A stretch of 64,000 bases of DNA, from NCBI GenBank assembly GCA_011525915.1, contig WYBM01000051.1:1-64000 (forward strand), written 5' to 3'. Under the pieces are notes generated by a model. The model was given only the letters and a program-made list of their open reading frames with translations, did not search any database and was not told where the DNA came from. Position 1 is the first letter of the stretch. The number at the start of each line of letters is the position of its first letter. Below are positions 1 to 8,390 of this stretch, one piece after another. The position numbers were made by a program, and so were the translations under genes. The stretch comes from Ardenticatenaceae bacterium. Lineage in GTDB: Bacteria; Chloroflexota; Anaerolineae; Promineifilales; Promineifilaceae.

Positions 1-50
1 GGTTTCCGGCATTTATTTTTTCAATGTCCGCCACTGAACCAGATGTTGTA

Positions 51-77
51 AAAATATCACGGTCTCTTTTTGACCGT
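51..77 (-). terminator. Candidate terminator after the GMC oxidoreductase gene
   Basis: A 6-bp perfect stem (ACGGTC at 59-64, GACCGT at 72-77) with a 7-base loop. Read on the minus strand it is followed by a short T-rich run, so it could end the leftward transcript of the GMC gene. The stem is short, so the call is tentative. The rest of the first 159 bases shows no gene. Confidence 0.35.
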
Positions 78-159
78 CTGGTTGATACTGTTTGTTATTC
101 GACTTAAATGTACAAAGTCGAGCTAAGCGCCGCTATCTGGTGTGTTGACCAGGCACAAA

Positions 160-2133
160 TTACGTGCCACGGTTCACAATATGCCCGGCGATGTAATGGG
201 CCGTACCCATAATGGTAAGCATGGGGTTTACACCCACGGCCGTGGGGAACACACTGGCATCGGCCACCCATAAATTCGCCATTTCATAACTCTCTCCTGT
301 TGGTTTAAGCACCCCCTGCGAAGGGCTGCCGGCAATACGGCAGGTAGACATCTGGTGGGCACTGAACAGGCCAACCCCATTGGGGGGCAAGCCCAACTGC
401 CGCACTTTGCCCAGGAAGGCGTCAAAGTTATCCCCCTGCTGCCAGACCACATAACGGTTATGAGGTGCCAGGATACGCTGCGCCTCCACCGCCCGGTGAA
501 TCTTAAACGAAGCCTCTATGCCCTGCCACAAATGAGCGGCGTCATAGGGGTGCAGACGATACTGCAGCAGGGGCTGACCATGCTTGTTCAGGCGCACCCG
601 GCCGGCATGAAAGTCCCGGGTCAGCACAATGTGGTTGGCAATATGGTGCAGCTGCTGCACCAACCGTTTATGCTGCCGCCCAGACTGCCACGGCAGTGAG
701 GAAGCATAAGAGCCAGGGTGTCCCGGTGAAGTCTCTAACCAGACACCATAGCCACGGCCGTCTATGTTGGCCAGATCCTGAATGACACGTGTTTGCGATG
801 CCCCCTGCCAGCTATAAACCGGCTCGGTGTAAAGGCCCCACGTCTGGGTAACCGGATGTAGGTGCAAATGCCGCCCAATGTGCCTGTTTTGTAAGCCAGA
901 GCGCAGCAGTAACGCCGGTGTGTGGATGGCGCCGGCGGCCACCACCACCACGTCTGCCTGAATGGTCAGACGATGCAAACGGCCGTCATGACGGACACTC
1001 ACTTCCGCACCCACAGCCCGGCCGTAGCGATGGATAATGCGGTCTGCATGGGCGTTGACAATGATACGTGCCCCCCGATCATATGCGTCTTGTAAATACG
1101 TTTTGAGTGTACTCTGTTTGGCGCCGTAAACACAACCATAACTACAGTATGTACAGTCTACACAACCCTGGGCGTTACGGGGGATAACCTCTACCTGGCA
1201 GCCCAACTCTCGCCCACCGGCGGCCAGCAGCACGTTTTGCCGGTTGGCCCGGCTTTCCCGGGTGTTGACATTGATGCGCGCCGCTACAGCAGCCAGGCTG
1301 GCCTGGAAGGCAGTGCTGGTTGCCGCCGTAAAGCCCCAAGCGGCCCATTCCTCCAGAACAAAATCAGGCGGCATAAGCGAGGTCAGCCAATTCACGGCCG
1401 TGCCCCCCCCCAACGTGCTGCCCGCCAGCACACTCACACTCAGGTCATGGGTGGTTAATCCACCCTCACTTTCATAAAGGGTGTCATACCCCGCCAACTC
1501 ACGACCGGTATACTCCGCCTCAGCGTAATACCCTCCCTTTTCTACCACCACCACGTCCAGTCCGGCGGCGCTCAGTTCACCAGCCACGACCCCACCGCCA
1601 GCACCCGATCCAATAACAAGCACGGCCGTTTTCAGAATCGCCGTGTCTGAAATCATCAGGGGGGCGATGGTATGGCCAGTCTTTACAAGGTGGGGAGGCG
1701 GATGATTGTAGGCAAAAACGGGCCAGGTGGGGTTGGTTTTACCAGGCGCGGTAGCAGCATAAAACAAAAATAGGGTGGTGCGTTTTACGCTTTGGAAGGC
1801 CCGACGGCGCATGGCAAAGCGGCTGTTGCCCCATGATTGCAACACGGCCGTACGTCTGTCTAAGGTCATCGCCGAGAAGCGCCCCCACTGCCTGGCGAGT
1901 AAAAAGTTCACCAGTGGCATTTCCAGGAAACCCAAGAACCAGCGCAGAGCCCGTAAATCCTTGTCACGGGCAATGGATGCAAACTTGGCTTCTACCAGTT
2001 CGTCAACATTCAAATCAGAAGCACGCATGCTAAAAAGCCGCTCATCTTCCCCCGATTGGGCTTCCAAGGCGGGCACAAAGGTATCACACACACGGCTGAG
2101 GGTACGTTTTTGCCGGGGCTTTAGAAAGGGCAT
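160..2133 (-). CDS. GMC-family FAD-dependent oxidoreductase (long-chain alcohol oxidase-like)
   Basis: A 657-residue flavoenzyme expected to oxidise an alcohol or sterol-like substrate. The N-terminal ~165 residues are helical and resemble the extension of long-chain alcohol oxidases rather than choline dehydrogenases. The dinucleotide-binding motif GSGAGGG lies at about 175-181, followed by the acidic strand end VVVVEKGG. A Cys-rich segment (CVDCTYCSYGC, around 325) matches the position of a Cys-rich stretch in the alcohol oxidase group. The C-terminal domain has the active-site His region (SAHQMSTCRIA) and the conserved Asn of GVNPMLTIMG. An AGGG sits about 9 bases before the ATG. The gene lies downstream of the phosphofructokinase gene on the same strand, with no evident pathway link. 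Family assignment is strong; the substrate is unknown. Confidence 0.88.
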   Translation of the reverse strand: MPFLKPRQKRTLSRVCDTFVPALEAQSGEDERLFSMRASDLNVDELVEAKFASIARDKDLRALRWFLGFLEMPLVNFLLARQWGRFSAMTLDRRTAVLQSWGNSRFAMRRRAFQSVKRTTLFLFYAATAPGKTNPTWPVFAYNHPPPHLVKTGHTIAPLMISDTAILKTAVLVIGSGAGGGVVAGELSAAGLDVVVVEKGGYYAEAEYTGRELAGYDTLYESEGGLTTHDLSVSVLAGSTLGGGTAVNWLTSLMPPDFVLEEWAAWGFTAATSTAFQASLAAVAARINVNTRESRANRQNVLLAAGGRELGCQVEVIPRNAQGCVDCTYCSYGCVYGAKQSTLKTYLQDAYDRGARIIVNAHADRIIHRYGRAVGAEVSVRHDGRLHRLTIQADVVVVAAGAIHTPALLLRSGLQNRHIGRHLHLHPVTQTWGLYTEPVYSWQGASQTRVIQDLANIDGRGYGVWLETSPGHPGSYASSLPWQSGRQHKRLVQQLHHIANHIVLTRDFHAGRVRLNKHGQPLLQYRLHPYDAAHLWQGIEASFKIHRAVEAQRILAPHNRYVVWQQGDNFDAFLGKVRQLGLPPNGVGLFSAHQMSTCRIAGSPSQGVLKPTGESYEMANLWVADASVFPTAVGVNPMLTIMGTAHYIAGHIVNRGT

Positions 2134-2314
2134 CCTTTTAACCCTGTCGCCACAGCCTCAGAACATTGGTCACGGCCGTTTGCACTATGTCCCATACCAG
2201 CCATCGGCTACGCCCTTTTATGGGTACGTTTGTTTTCCAAAGGCATACACCTGGCGCTCCCAGCAGAAGAAATTGTCATTTGTTGATTTCATTTTGTTTG
2301 GCGAAGCCGTACGC

Positions 2315-3481
2315 TTAATATAGAAACATGGGTTTACCCAGGACATGGCGCACTTTGGGCCGGTACGCTTTGGCGTCATACAACTCGTCTACGTCTACCC
2401 GTTTGACACCACTGGTGACGGTGCTCATGGGAATATGCGTATACGTGCCATCGCGTAGGGCCACCATACGCCCACTGGCGCCAGTGGTGATCAAATCCAT
2501 GGCCATATGGGCAAAGTTTACGGCGACCATCAAATCCAACGCATCAGGCGCGCCGGAGCGCATAAGGTAAGCCAGCCGCTGGTTGATAATGTTTTCGCCG
2601 GTCAGCTTTTTCAGCGCTTCGCCGGTGATTTCGCCGATGCCGCCCAGGCGACGATGACCGTAGGCGTCTGCCTCCCCAAATTCCACAACCTTACCGCCAA
2701 CCATGTGCGCCCCTTCACTAATGGTCACCATGGCATAATTGCTGGGGTTATTGCGTTTGTCTTCGATAATCAAGTCCGCCAGCTTTTCAGGGTCAAAGGG
2801 CACTTCAGAAATAATAGCCCGATCCACCCCTGCCAGATAAGAACTGATGAGACTGGTTTCGCCGCTGTTACGGCCGAACAGCTCCACGATGGCGATCCGT
2901 TCATGTGAGCCGGCGCTGGTACGCAGCTGGTGTAAGAATTGGACACTGCGGGTCACGGCCGTGCTGAAACCAATACAATAGTCAGTGCCATACACATCGT
3001 TATCCATCGTCTTGGGAATAGCCACCACCGGAAAGCCTTCGCTGTGCAGCCGCTCACCATAACTGAGGGTATCATCACCGCCAATGGGAATGAGCCGGTT
3101 AATGCTCAGATGTTCCAGGTTTTTGAGAACGTGGGGCGTGAAGTCCCGCAGGCGGCTGTCAGTGGCTTCCGCGTCCGGATGTTCCGGATCACGCAAGAAG
3201 TCAGGCACATCCTGGGGCTTCACCTTGCTGGGGTTGGTGCGGCTGGTGTGTAATATTGTGCCGCCGGTACGGTCAATGGTGCGCACCACCTGGTTGTCCA
3301 ACGAAAAAAAGTTTTGGTCAAAGCTGGCTGGATCATCACGGTTAAATTCCAGCAGGCCGGCCCAACCACGGCGAATGCCTATGACCTCATGTCCTTCACG
3401 CACGGCGCGGTTGACAACGGCTTTTATAGATGGGTTTAATCCCGGTACGTCTCCACCACCTGTTAAGATTCCAATTTTCAT
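2315..3481 (-). CDS. pfp: 6-phosphofructokinase, PPi-dependent type by motif
   Basis: Glycolytic phosphofructokinase of 388 residues, cytoplasmic. The phosphate-binding start [12 protein letters not shown] is at the N-terminus. The donor-site motif is GGDDT (134-138), where ATP enzymes carry GGDGS, and the catalytic motif is PKTMDND (156-162), where ATP enzymes carry PGTIDND. Asp and Lys at these two positions (here D137 and K157) are the known signature of pyrophosphate-using enzymes, so PPi rather than ATP is the likely phosphoryl donor and the reaction may be reversible. D160 is the expected catalytic Asp. A good Shine-Dalgarno (AAGGAG) precedes the ATG. Some enzymes of this mixed clade still use ATP, so donor choice is an inference. 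Confidence 0.9.
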   Translation of the reverse strand: MKIGILTGGGDVPGLNPSIKAVVNRAVREGHEVIGIRRGWAGLLEFNRDDPASFDQNFFSLDNQVVRTIDRTGGTILHTSRTNPSKVKPQDVPDFLRDPEHPDAEATDSRLRDFTPHVLKNLEHLSINRLIPIGGDDTLSYGERLHSEGFPVVAIPKTMDNDVYGTDYCIGFSTAVTRSVQFLHQLRTSAGSHERIAIVELFGRNSGETSLISSYLAGVDRAIISEVPFDPEKLADLIIEDKRNNPSNYAMVTISEGAHMVGGKVVEFGEADAYGHRRLGGIGEITGEALKKLTGENIINQRLAYLMRSGAPDALDLMVAVNFAHMAMDLITTGASGRMVALRDGTYTHIPMSTVTSGVKRVDVDELYDAKAYRPKVRHVLGKPMFLY

Positions 3482-3637
3482 AATACTTTCTCCTTCAGAA
3501 TGAATCCATTGACAAGGACAGTGGGAAAATAGTAGGTCAGTCCAATTATACTGCGTATCGGCGTTAATGGGAGAAGAGACCTAAAAGTCTTGGAGAGTTT
3601 TGCACTCTTAGGTAGACTGTAGCTGGAGGGCATAACC

Positions 3638-6109
3638 ATGTCAGAAACAAATGGGCTGTTTTACCTGGGCCGCCTGGTCAATGAAAAAGAAGAACAGCAA
3701 CCATATTATCTGGACCCCAATGATTTAACCACCCACGCCTTTGTGGTGGGCATGACCGGCTCCGGCAAGACCGGCCTGGGCCTGGGCCTGCTGGAAGAAG
3801 CCGCCCTACGCGGCACCCCGGCGCTGATGATTGATCCCAAAGGGGACATCACCAACGCCCTGCTGCACTTCCCCCACCTGGCCCCGGCAGACTTCCAACC
3901 CTGGGTGAACGCCGCCGAAGCACAGCGCCAGGGGAAGACCGTGGCCGAGATGGCGGCCACCACGGCCGTGACCTGGCGTGACGGCCTGGCGTCATGGGGC
4001 ATCCAGCCAGAACGCATCCAACAACTGGCCGACAGCGCCCAATTTGCCGTCTATACACCCGGCTCTGAGGCCGGGCTAAAGGTCAGCATCCTGGCGTCAT
4101 TGGCGGCACCTGACCTGCCCTGGGAAGCCAATCAGGAAGTGCTGCGCGAGCAGATTTCCAGCACGGTCACGGCCGTGCTGGGCCTCATTGGTTTGAAAGA
4201 CATTGATCCGGTACGTTCCCGCGAACACATCTTGCTGGCCAACATCTTTGAACATCACTGGCGTCAAGGTCAAGACCTGGACCTGGCCACCCTGATCATG
4301 CAGGTGCAGGCGCCGCCCTTTGCCCAACTGGGCGTCTTTGACGTGAACGTCTTCTTCCCGGAAAAAGAACGTTTTGCCCTGGCCATGCTGCTCAACAATA
4401 TTCTGGCCGCACCCACTTTCCAAAGCTGGATCGAGGGCGAGCCGCTGGCGATAGAGCCATTGTTGTATACCCATGACGGCCGTCCACGCCACACCATCTT
4501 CTATATTGCCCATCTGCCGGAAGACGAGCGTATGTTTTTTGTGACCTTGCTCTTCGGCGCCGTGGAAACGTGGATGCGCCAGCAAGGCGGCGTTAGCAGC
4601 CTGCGCGCCCTGATCTACTTTGATGAGATTTTTGGCTACCTGCCACCCATCGCCAACCCACCCAGCAAGGCACCCATGCTGCGGCTGCTCAAACAGGCCC
4701 GCGCCTTTGGCGTGGGGCTGGTGCTGGCCACGCAAAACCCGGCAGACATGGATTATAAGGCGCTGTCCAACATTGGCGCCTGGTTTGTGGGCAAACTGGC
4801 CACCGACCAGGACAAGCAGCGTCTGTTAGACGGCCTGATCGGGGCCGCCGCCGGGGGCATGGATCGGCGTGAACTGGATGACCTGATCTCCCGCCTGGAC
4901 AAGCGTGTCTTTCTGGCGCGCAACGTCCATGAGCGTGCACCGGCCCTATTCCGCACCCGTTGGGTGATGAATTACCTGGCCGGGCCGCTGACCCGCGACC
5001 AAATTCCAGCGCTTAACCACCTGGCCGGCGCGGCGGCCATCACCGCGGCTGTAGCAGAGGTGACACTGCCAACAGACAGCCATGATCTTCAAGATGATCC
5101 CGGTAAGGGACCGGCTTTGACAGGCGGCCCACGTCCGGCGCTGCCTGCGGGCATCCATGAATATTTTCTGCCACTGAACCGGCCGGCTGAGTCGGCGGCC
5201 GTTGGTGTCTTGTACCAGCCCCTGCTGCTGGCCCAGGCCCATATTACCGTGCGCAACCGTAAGTTTAATGTGGACACGGCCGTCACCCATGCTGTTTTGA
5301 CTGAAGTGCCAGACCCAGACGGCCGTGTGCGTTGGGCCATTGATCCTGTCGCCCCCTTTAACCAGGACAGCCTGCAGCGTGAACCCGCCCCCCTGGCCCA
5401 CTTTGGCGAACTGCCGCCCGCCTTGAGCAACCTGCAAACCATGCGTCGGATGCAGCAAGATTTTGTGGACTGGCTCTACCAACATAAGGAAATCGCTGCC
5501 CAGGCCAATGAAGCCTTAAGCCTTTACGCCGGGCCAGAGGTGCCCGCCAGCCACTTCCGGCAGCTTTGCCTGGAAACCGTACAGCCTAAAATTGAGGCCG
5601 AAACACAAAAAGCGGCAGCTCGCCACGCCCGGCAGATCGAGGCACTGCGCCAGAAATTGGCCCGCGAAGAGCGTGAATTGGCAGATGACCAGGCAGAGCT
5701 TTCTCACCGTAAACAAAAGGAGACGCTCACCCATGCCCGCACGGTGTTTGGTATCTTCAGCCGGGGCCGGGGCCGCCGCCTTGAGCAGTCACAAAACCAA
5801 CGCCGCCAAACGCAAAAAGCAGAGGCCGCCGTGAAAGAATCGGAGCAGGAAATTGCCGCCATGCAGCAGGAGTTGGAACGGTTGGAAACGGAAAAGGCCC
5901 AGGAATTGGCGGCCATTCGCCAGAAATGGTTAACAACGGCCGAGACGGTGACGGCCGTGAGTGTCACCCCGTTTAAGAAGGACATTGACCCAGACTTGTT
6001 TGGTGTGGCCTGGTTTCCTTACCATGTGATACAAACAGGAGACCACATGCGCCATGTACCTGGGTATAATAGCCAGACTTTACCAGATAAACAGGATGAG
6101 ATTCTATGA
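3638..6109 (+). CDS. HerA-like (DUF853-type) helicase/ATPase with C-terminal coiled coil
   Basis: An 823-residue P-loop ATPase of the HerA/FtsK superfamily, DUF853-like. Walker A is GMTGSGKTG (about 38-46), followed by an IDPKGD strand typical of the family. Walker B is YFDEIFG (about 327-333). A sensor-like segment ATQNPADMDYKALSN follows, where related ATPases carry their coupling elements. Residues of about 640-770 are strongly charged and heptad-like (many E, K, Q, A), predicting a long coiled coil, and the protein ends with a short globular tail. It is probably a cytosolic DNA- or protein-translocating motor. Its stop codon overlaps the start of the next gene (ATGA), so the pair is translationally coupled. 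No NurA nuclease neighbour is present, unlike classical HerA operons. The exact role is unknown. Confidence 0.85.
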   Translation: MSETNGLFYLGRLVNEKEEQQPYYLDPNDLTTHAFVVGMTGSGKTGLGLGLLEEAALRGTPALMIDPKGDITNALLHFPHLAPADFQPWVNAAEAQRQGKTVAEMAATTAVTWRDGLASWGIQPERIQQLADSAQFAVYTPGSEAGLKVSILASLAAPDLPWEANQEVLREQISSTVTAVLGLIGLKDIDPVRSREHILLANIFEHHWRQGQDLDLATLIMQVQAPPFAQLGVFDVNVFFPEKERFALAMLLNNILAAPTFQSWIEGEPLAIEPLLYTHDGRPRHTIFYIAHLPEDERMFFVTLLFGAVETWMRQQGGVSSLRALIYFDEIFGYLPPIANPPSKAPMLRLLKQARAFGVGLVLATQNPADMDYKALSNIGAWFVGKLATDQDKQRLLDGLIGAAAGGMDRRELDDLISRLDKRVFLARNVHERAPALFRTRWVMNYLAGPLTRDQIPALNHLAGAAAITAAVAEVTLPTDSHDLQDDPGKGPALTGGPRPALPAGIHEYFLPLNRPAESAAVGVLYQPLLLAQAHITVRNRKFNVDTAVTHAVLTEVPDPDGRVRWAIDPVAPFNQDSLQREPAPLAHFGELPPALSNLQTMRRMQQDFVDWLYQHKEIAAQANEALSLYAGPEVPASHFRQLCLETVQPKIEAETQKAAARHARQIEALRQKLAREERELADDQAELSHRKQKETLTHARTVFGIFSRGRGRRLEQSQNQRRQTQKAEAAVKESEQEIAAMQQELERLETEKAQELAAIRQKWLTTAETVTAVSVTPFKKDIDPDLFGVAWFPYHVIQTGDHMRHVPGYNSQTLPDKQDEIL

Positions 6110-6573
6110 CCGAAGACAGAAGAGCCCAAAGACGGTTGCGGCAGCGTGGGCAGCGCTGGTCAGAGCTGCTGATGGAAGATAGCAGCCTGCGTGATCACCT
6201 GAATGACGAACAGGCAACACAACTATTGACGTGGGGATTGGCCCAGATCAAACAAACGGCGGTAGCCACAGCCAACCTGCCAGACGATGCTGCTGAAAAG
6301 CGGCTGGAGAAGGACGGCACGGCCGTGAAACTGATCATAAAAGGCATCAATGATCTGATCGGCGGCATTGGCCAACCGCTTACCTTTGATGTTGTTGATG
6401 ACACCATGACCCGGCTGCTGAAAAACCACCGCTGGTTGATAAACCAGCCACTCACCCCCGGCCAGCTTAAACACGTGCAAGCCTTTAACCAGGCCCGTAC
6501 CGCCGCAGACCGGGCAGCGGCCTTCCAGTCGCTGCTGGATCTCATTCAGACGCCAGGGCCAGAACAGTCGTAA
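6106..6573 (+). CDS. Small helical protein coupled to the HerA-like ATPase
   Basis: A 155-residue soluble protein that I do not recognise. It starts inside the stop codon of the HerA-like gene (4-base ATGA overlap), so the two are almost certainly co-translated and probably work together. The N-terminus is very basic (RRAQRRLRQRGQRW) and could contact DNA or RNA. The rest looks all-helical, with alternating hydrophobic positions and no Cys or metal motif. There is no signal peptide or membrane segment. A partner or adaptor subunit for the ATPase is inferred from position only. Confidence 0.75.
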   Translation: MTEDRRAQRRLRQRGQRWSELLMEDSSLRDHLNDEQATQLLTWGLAQIKQTAVATANLPDDAAEKRLEKDGTAVKLIIKGINDLIGGIGQPLTFDVVDDTMTRLLKNHRWLINQPLTPGQLKHVQAFNQARTAADRAAAFQSLLDLIQTPGPEQS

Positions 6574-6584
6574 CCTTGGGGCAG

Positions 6585-6613
6585 TTGGCACATTTGTTCT
6601 ACCCGGGTATAAT
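6585..6613 (+). promoter_or_regulatory. Sigma-70-type promoter for the VOC gene
   Basis: TTGGCA at 6585-6590 and TATAAT at 6608-6613, separated by 17 bases, read rightward. The start codon of the VOC gene is about 110 bases downstream, which leaves a leader of about 100 bases. Confidence 0.6.
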
Positions 6614-6721
6614 CAGCCACCAACTTTAGATTTAAGGTTCTACTAAATAAATTGTCGCAGGCAGAAATCTAGATAGATCCCTTAGGTACTGGCAATCGCC
6701 AAAACATACAAGGAACAAATC

Positions 6722-7087
6722 ATGCAAATTGCCTATATCAATATATTTGTTAGCGATCTTGAGCGTGCTACCAGGTTTTATGAGGAGAAACTTGGCCTCA
6801 AGCTGGAGTATGCCTCGCCCGAACACGGTTATGCCTCTCTGTCCGCCGGCAACGTGCGACTTGGTATCGCCGTTCCGGGGCCAGACAAGCCAGAACTCAT
6901 CGGTCGCCATACGGGGGTTGGTCTGGTTGTACCAGACCTTGAGGCCGAGCACGCCCGCCTCTCAGAGATGGGAGTTACCTTTACTACACCGCCGACGAAG
7001 CAACCATGGGGTGGGTTTATGGCCCTTATCGCCGATCCCGACGGGAATATTTTTTACCTTGATCAGATCGCTGCGGCACATTCCTAA
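6722..7087 (+). CDS. VOC (glyoxalase/bleomycin-resistance fold) family protein
   Basis: A 121-residue single-domain protein of the vicinal oxygen chelate fold. It opens with the typical beta strand and helix (AYINIFVSDLERATRFYEE) and ends with the family signature of a glycine turn and acidic strand (LIADPDGNIFYLDQ). The paired beta-alpha-beta-beta-beta modules are evident. These proteins are usually dimeric and bind a metal or an antibiotic; substrate and metal ligands cannot be decided here. It has its own promoter and is followed closely by the phospholipase D-like gene. Confidence 0.88.
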   Translation: MQIAYINIFVSDLERATRFYEEKLGLKLEYASPEHGYASLSAGNVRLGIAVPGPDKPELIGRHTGVGLVVPDLEAEHARLSEMGVTFTTPPTKQPWGGFMALIADPDGNIFYLDQIAAAHS

Positions 7088-7093
7088 CCATGT

Positions 7094-7112
7094 GAGAGGT
7101 ATGCAACCTCTC
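7094..7112 (+). other. Hairpin over the alternative start of the PLD-like gene
   Basis: A perfect 7-bp stem, GAGAGGT (7094-7100) and ACCTCTC (7106-7112), with a 5-base loop. The upstream in-frame ATG at 7101 lies in the loop and the best Shine-Dalgarno-like bases lie in the stem. No T-run follows. It could be a weak terminator or a translation-control hairpin between the two genes. Confidence 0.4.
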
Positions 7113-7121
7113 GAAAAGATT

Positions 7122-8198
7122 ATGATAAGAAAATTATTTTTAACAATAGGTCTAATTTTGGCCTGTTTCACGGCCGTAGCCTGTGAAGGTGTTGAGTTTG
7201 CCTTTGAGCCTATGGAGCCGACGGCTTCCAGCAGCGGTGGCGGTGGTGATTGGTACGAGATTTACTTTACCAACCCCACCTGCCCCGATGAGAGCCAGCG
7301 GCACGGTGGTCTGGATGAGATTGTGGCCGCCGACCTGGAAAACGCCAGCTTACAGGTAGACGTAGCCGCCTTTGACCTGGATGCCGAGCCCATCGTCAAC
7401 GCACTGATCGCCCTGGAGGAAAAGGGCGTGACTGTGCGCATTGTCACCGATACCGACAACGCTGATCTCTCCAGTATCAACCGGCTGCGGCGCAACGGCA
7501 TCAGCGTGGTGGAGGATGATCGCTCAGCGTTGATGCATAATAAGTTTATAGTCATTGACGGCCGTTACACCTGGCTGGGCTCCATGAACTTCACCAGCAA
7601 CGGCGCCTATTGCAACAACAACCACCTGGTGCGCATAGATTCGGCGCCCCTGGCGGCCAACTACCTGCAAGAAATGGGCGAGATGTATGATGACCGCGAA
7701 TTTGGTCCCCGTTCACCCCAAAACACGCCCAACGAACAGCTTACCATCCAAGGCGTGGCTGTGGAAAATTACTTCGCCCCCGAAAAAGCGCTGGCCCCCC
7801 TCATCGGCGCGTTGGTGAGCCAGGCCCAAAGTGACATCAAGTTTATGGCCTTTTCCTTCACCCATGAAGACGTGGGCGAACCCATGATCGAACGTGCGGA
7901 AGCAGGGGTCAGTGTGCAGGGTGTCTTTGAGACCACCGGTTCAGGCACCGAGTACAGCTATTATGGTGATATGGATGCAGCCAATTTGCCCAACCTGCAA
8001 GTACGGAAGGATGGCAATCCACGTCTTATGCATCATAAAGTCATCATCATTGACGGCCAGACGACAATTTTGGGCTCCTTTAACTTCACTGGCAACGCCA
8101 ATGACAGCAATGATGAAAATATCCTCATCATCCATGACCCCACCTTTGCCAGCTACTTTCTTGAAGAATTTGCCGCGGTATGGCATGAGGCCCAATAG
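7122..8198 (+). CDS. Phospholipase D-like lipoprotein with two HKD motifs
   Basis: A protein of about 358 residues of the phospholipase D superfamily (lipid hydrolase, phospholipid synthase or nuclease). Both catalytic HxKxxxxD motifs are intact: HNKFIVID at about 139-146 and HHKVIIID at about 304-311, each followed by the family pattern GSxNFT. The N-terminus has a short basic start, a hydrophobic stretch and a Cys (FTAVAC), fitting a lipoprotein signal, although the lipobox is not ideal. A Gly/Ser-rich linker follows. An in-frame ATG lies at 7101; the start at 7122 is preferred because it gives a clean signal peptide. It is probably an exported, membrane-anchored phosphodiesterase; the substrate is unknown. 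Confidence 0.88.
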   Translation: MIRKLFLTIGLILACFTAVACEGVEFAFEPMEPTASSSGGGGDWYEIYFTNPTCPDESQRHGGLDEIVAADLENASLQVDVAAFDLDAEPIVNALIALEEKGVTVRIVTDTDNADLSSINRLRRNGISVVEDDRSALMHNKFIVIDGRYTWLGSMNFTSNGAYCNNNHLVRIDSAPLAANYLQEMGEMYDDREFGPRSPQNTPNEQLTIQGVAVENYFAPEKALAPLIGALVSQAQSDIKFMAFSFTHEDVGEPMIERAEAGVSVQGVFETTGSGTEYSYYGDMDAANLPNLQVRKDGNPRLMHHKVIIIDGQTTILGSFNFTGNANDSNDENILIIHDPTFASYFLEEFAAVWHEAQ

Positions 8199-8315
8199 CC
8201 AGAGCAGAAGCCTCACTTTGTGAGCAGCCCCACGGTTTCTACCGCCAGCCCACGTTACACTTACCTGAGTTTCTGCTGAAAGTTGTGGCCTCGGCACAGT
8301 TTTCCCTGACCATCA

Positions 8316-8324
8316 TGTTATAAT
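8316..8324 (+). promoter_or_regulatory. Extended -10 promoter of the VanW-family gene
   Basis: TGTTATAAT, an extended -10 element (TG at 8316-8317, TATAAT at 8319-8324), about 70 bases before the VanW start codon. No good -35 is visible, as expected for extended -10 promoters. The 14 bases from the -10 onward (TATAATGCCCGCGC) recur exactly at 45608, ahead of the LCP gene. The rest of 8199-8390 shows no gene. Confidence 0.5.
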
Positions 8325-8390
8325 GCCCGCGCTTGGGGTGAGTGGTGTATGCCCTTTGCCGATAACCAATGACCGATTACCAACAACGGA

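Noticed and set aside
3638..6573. HerA-based anti-phage defence island
   Set aside because: No nuclease, Sir2, NurA or other effector adjoins the ATPase, and the surroundings are housekeeping or surface genes. Retained only as a possible two-gene system.
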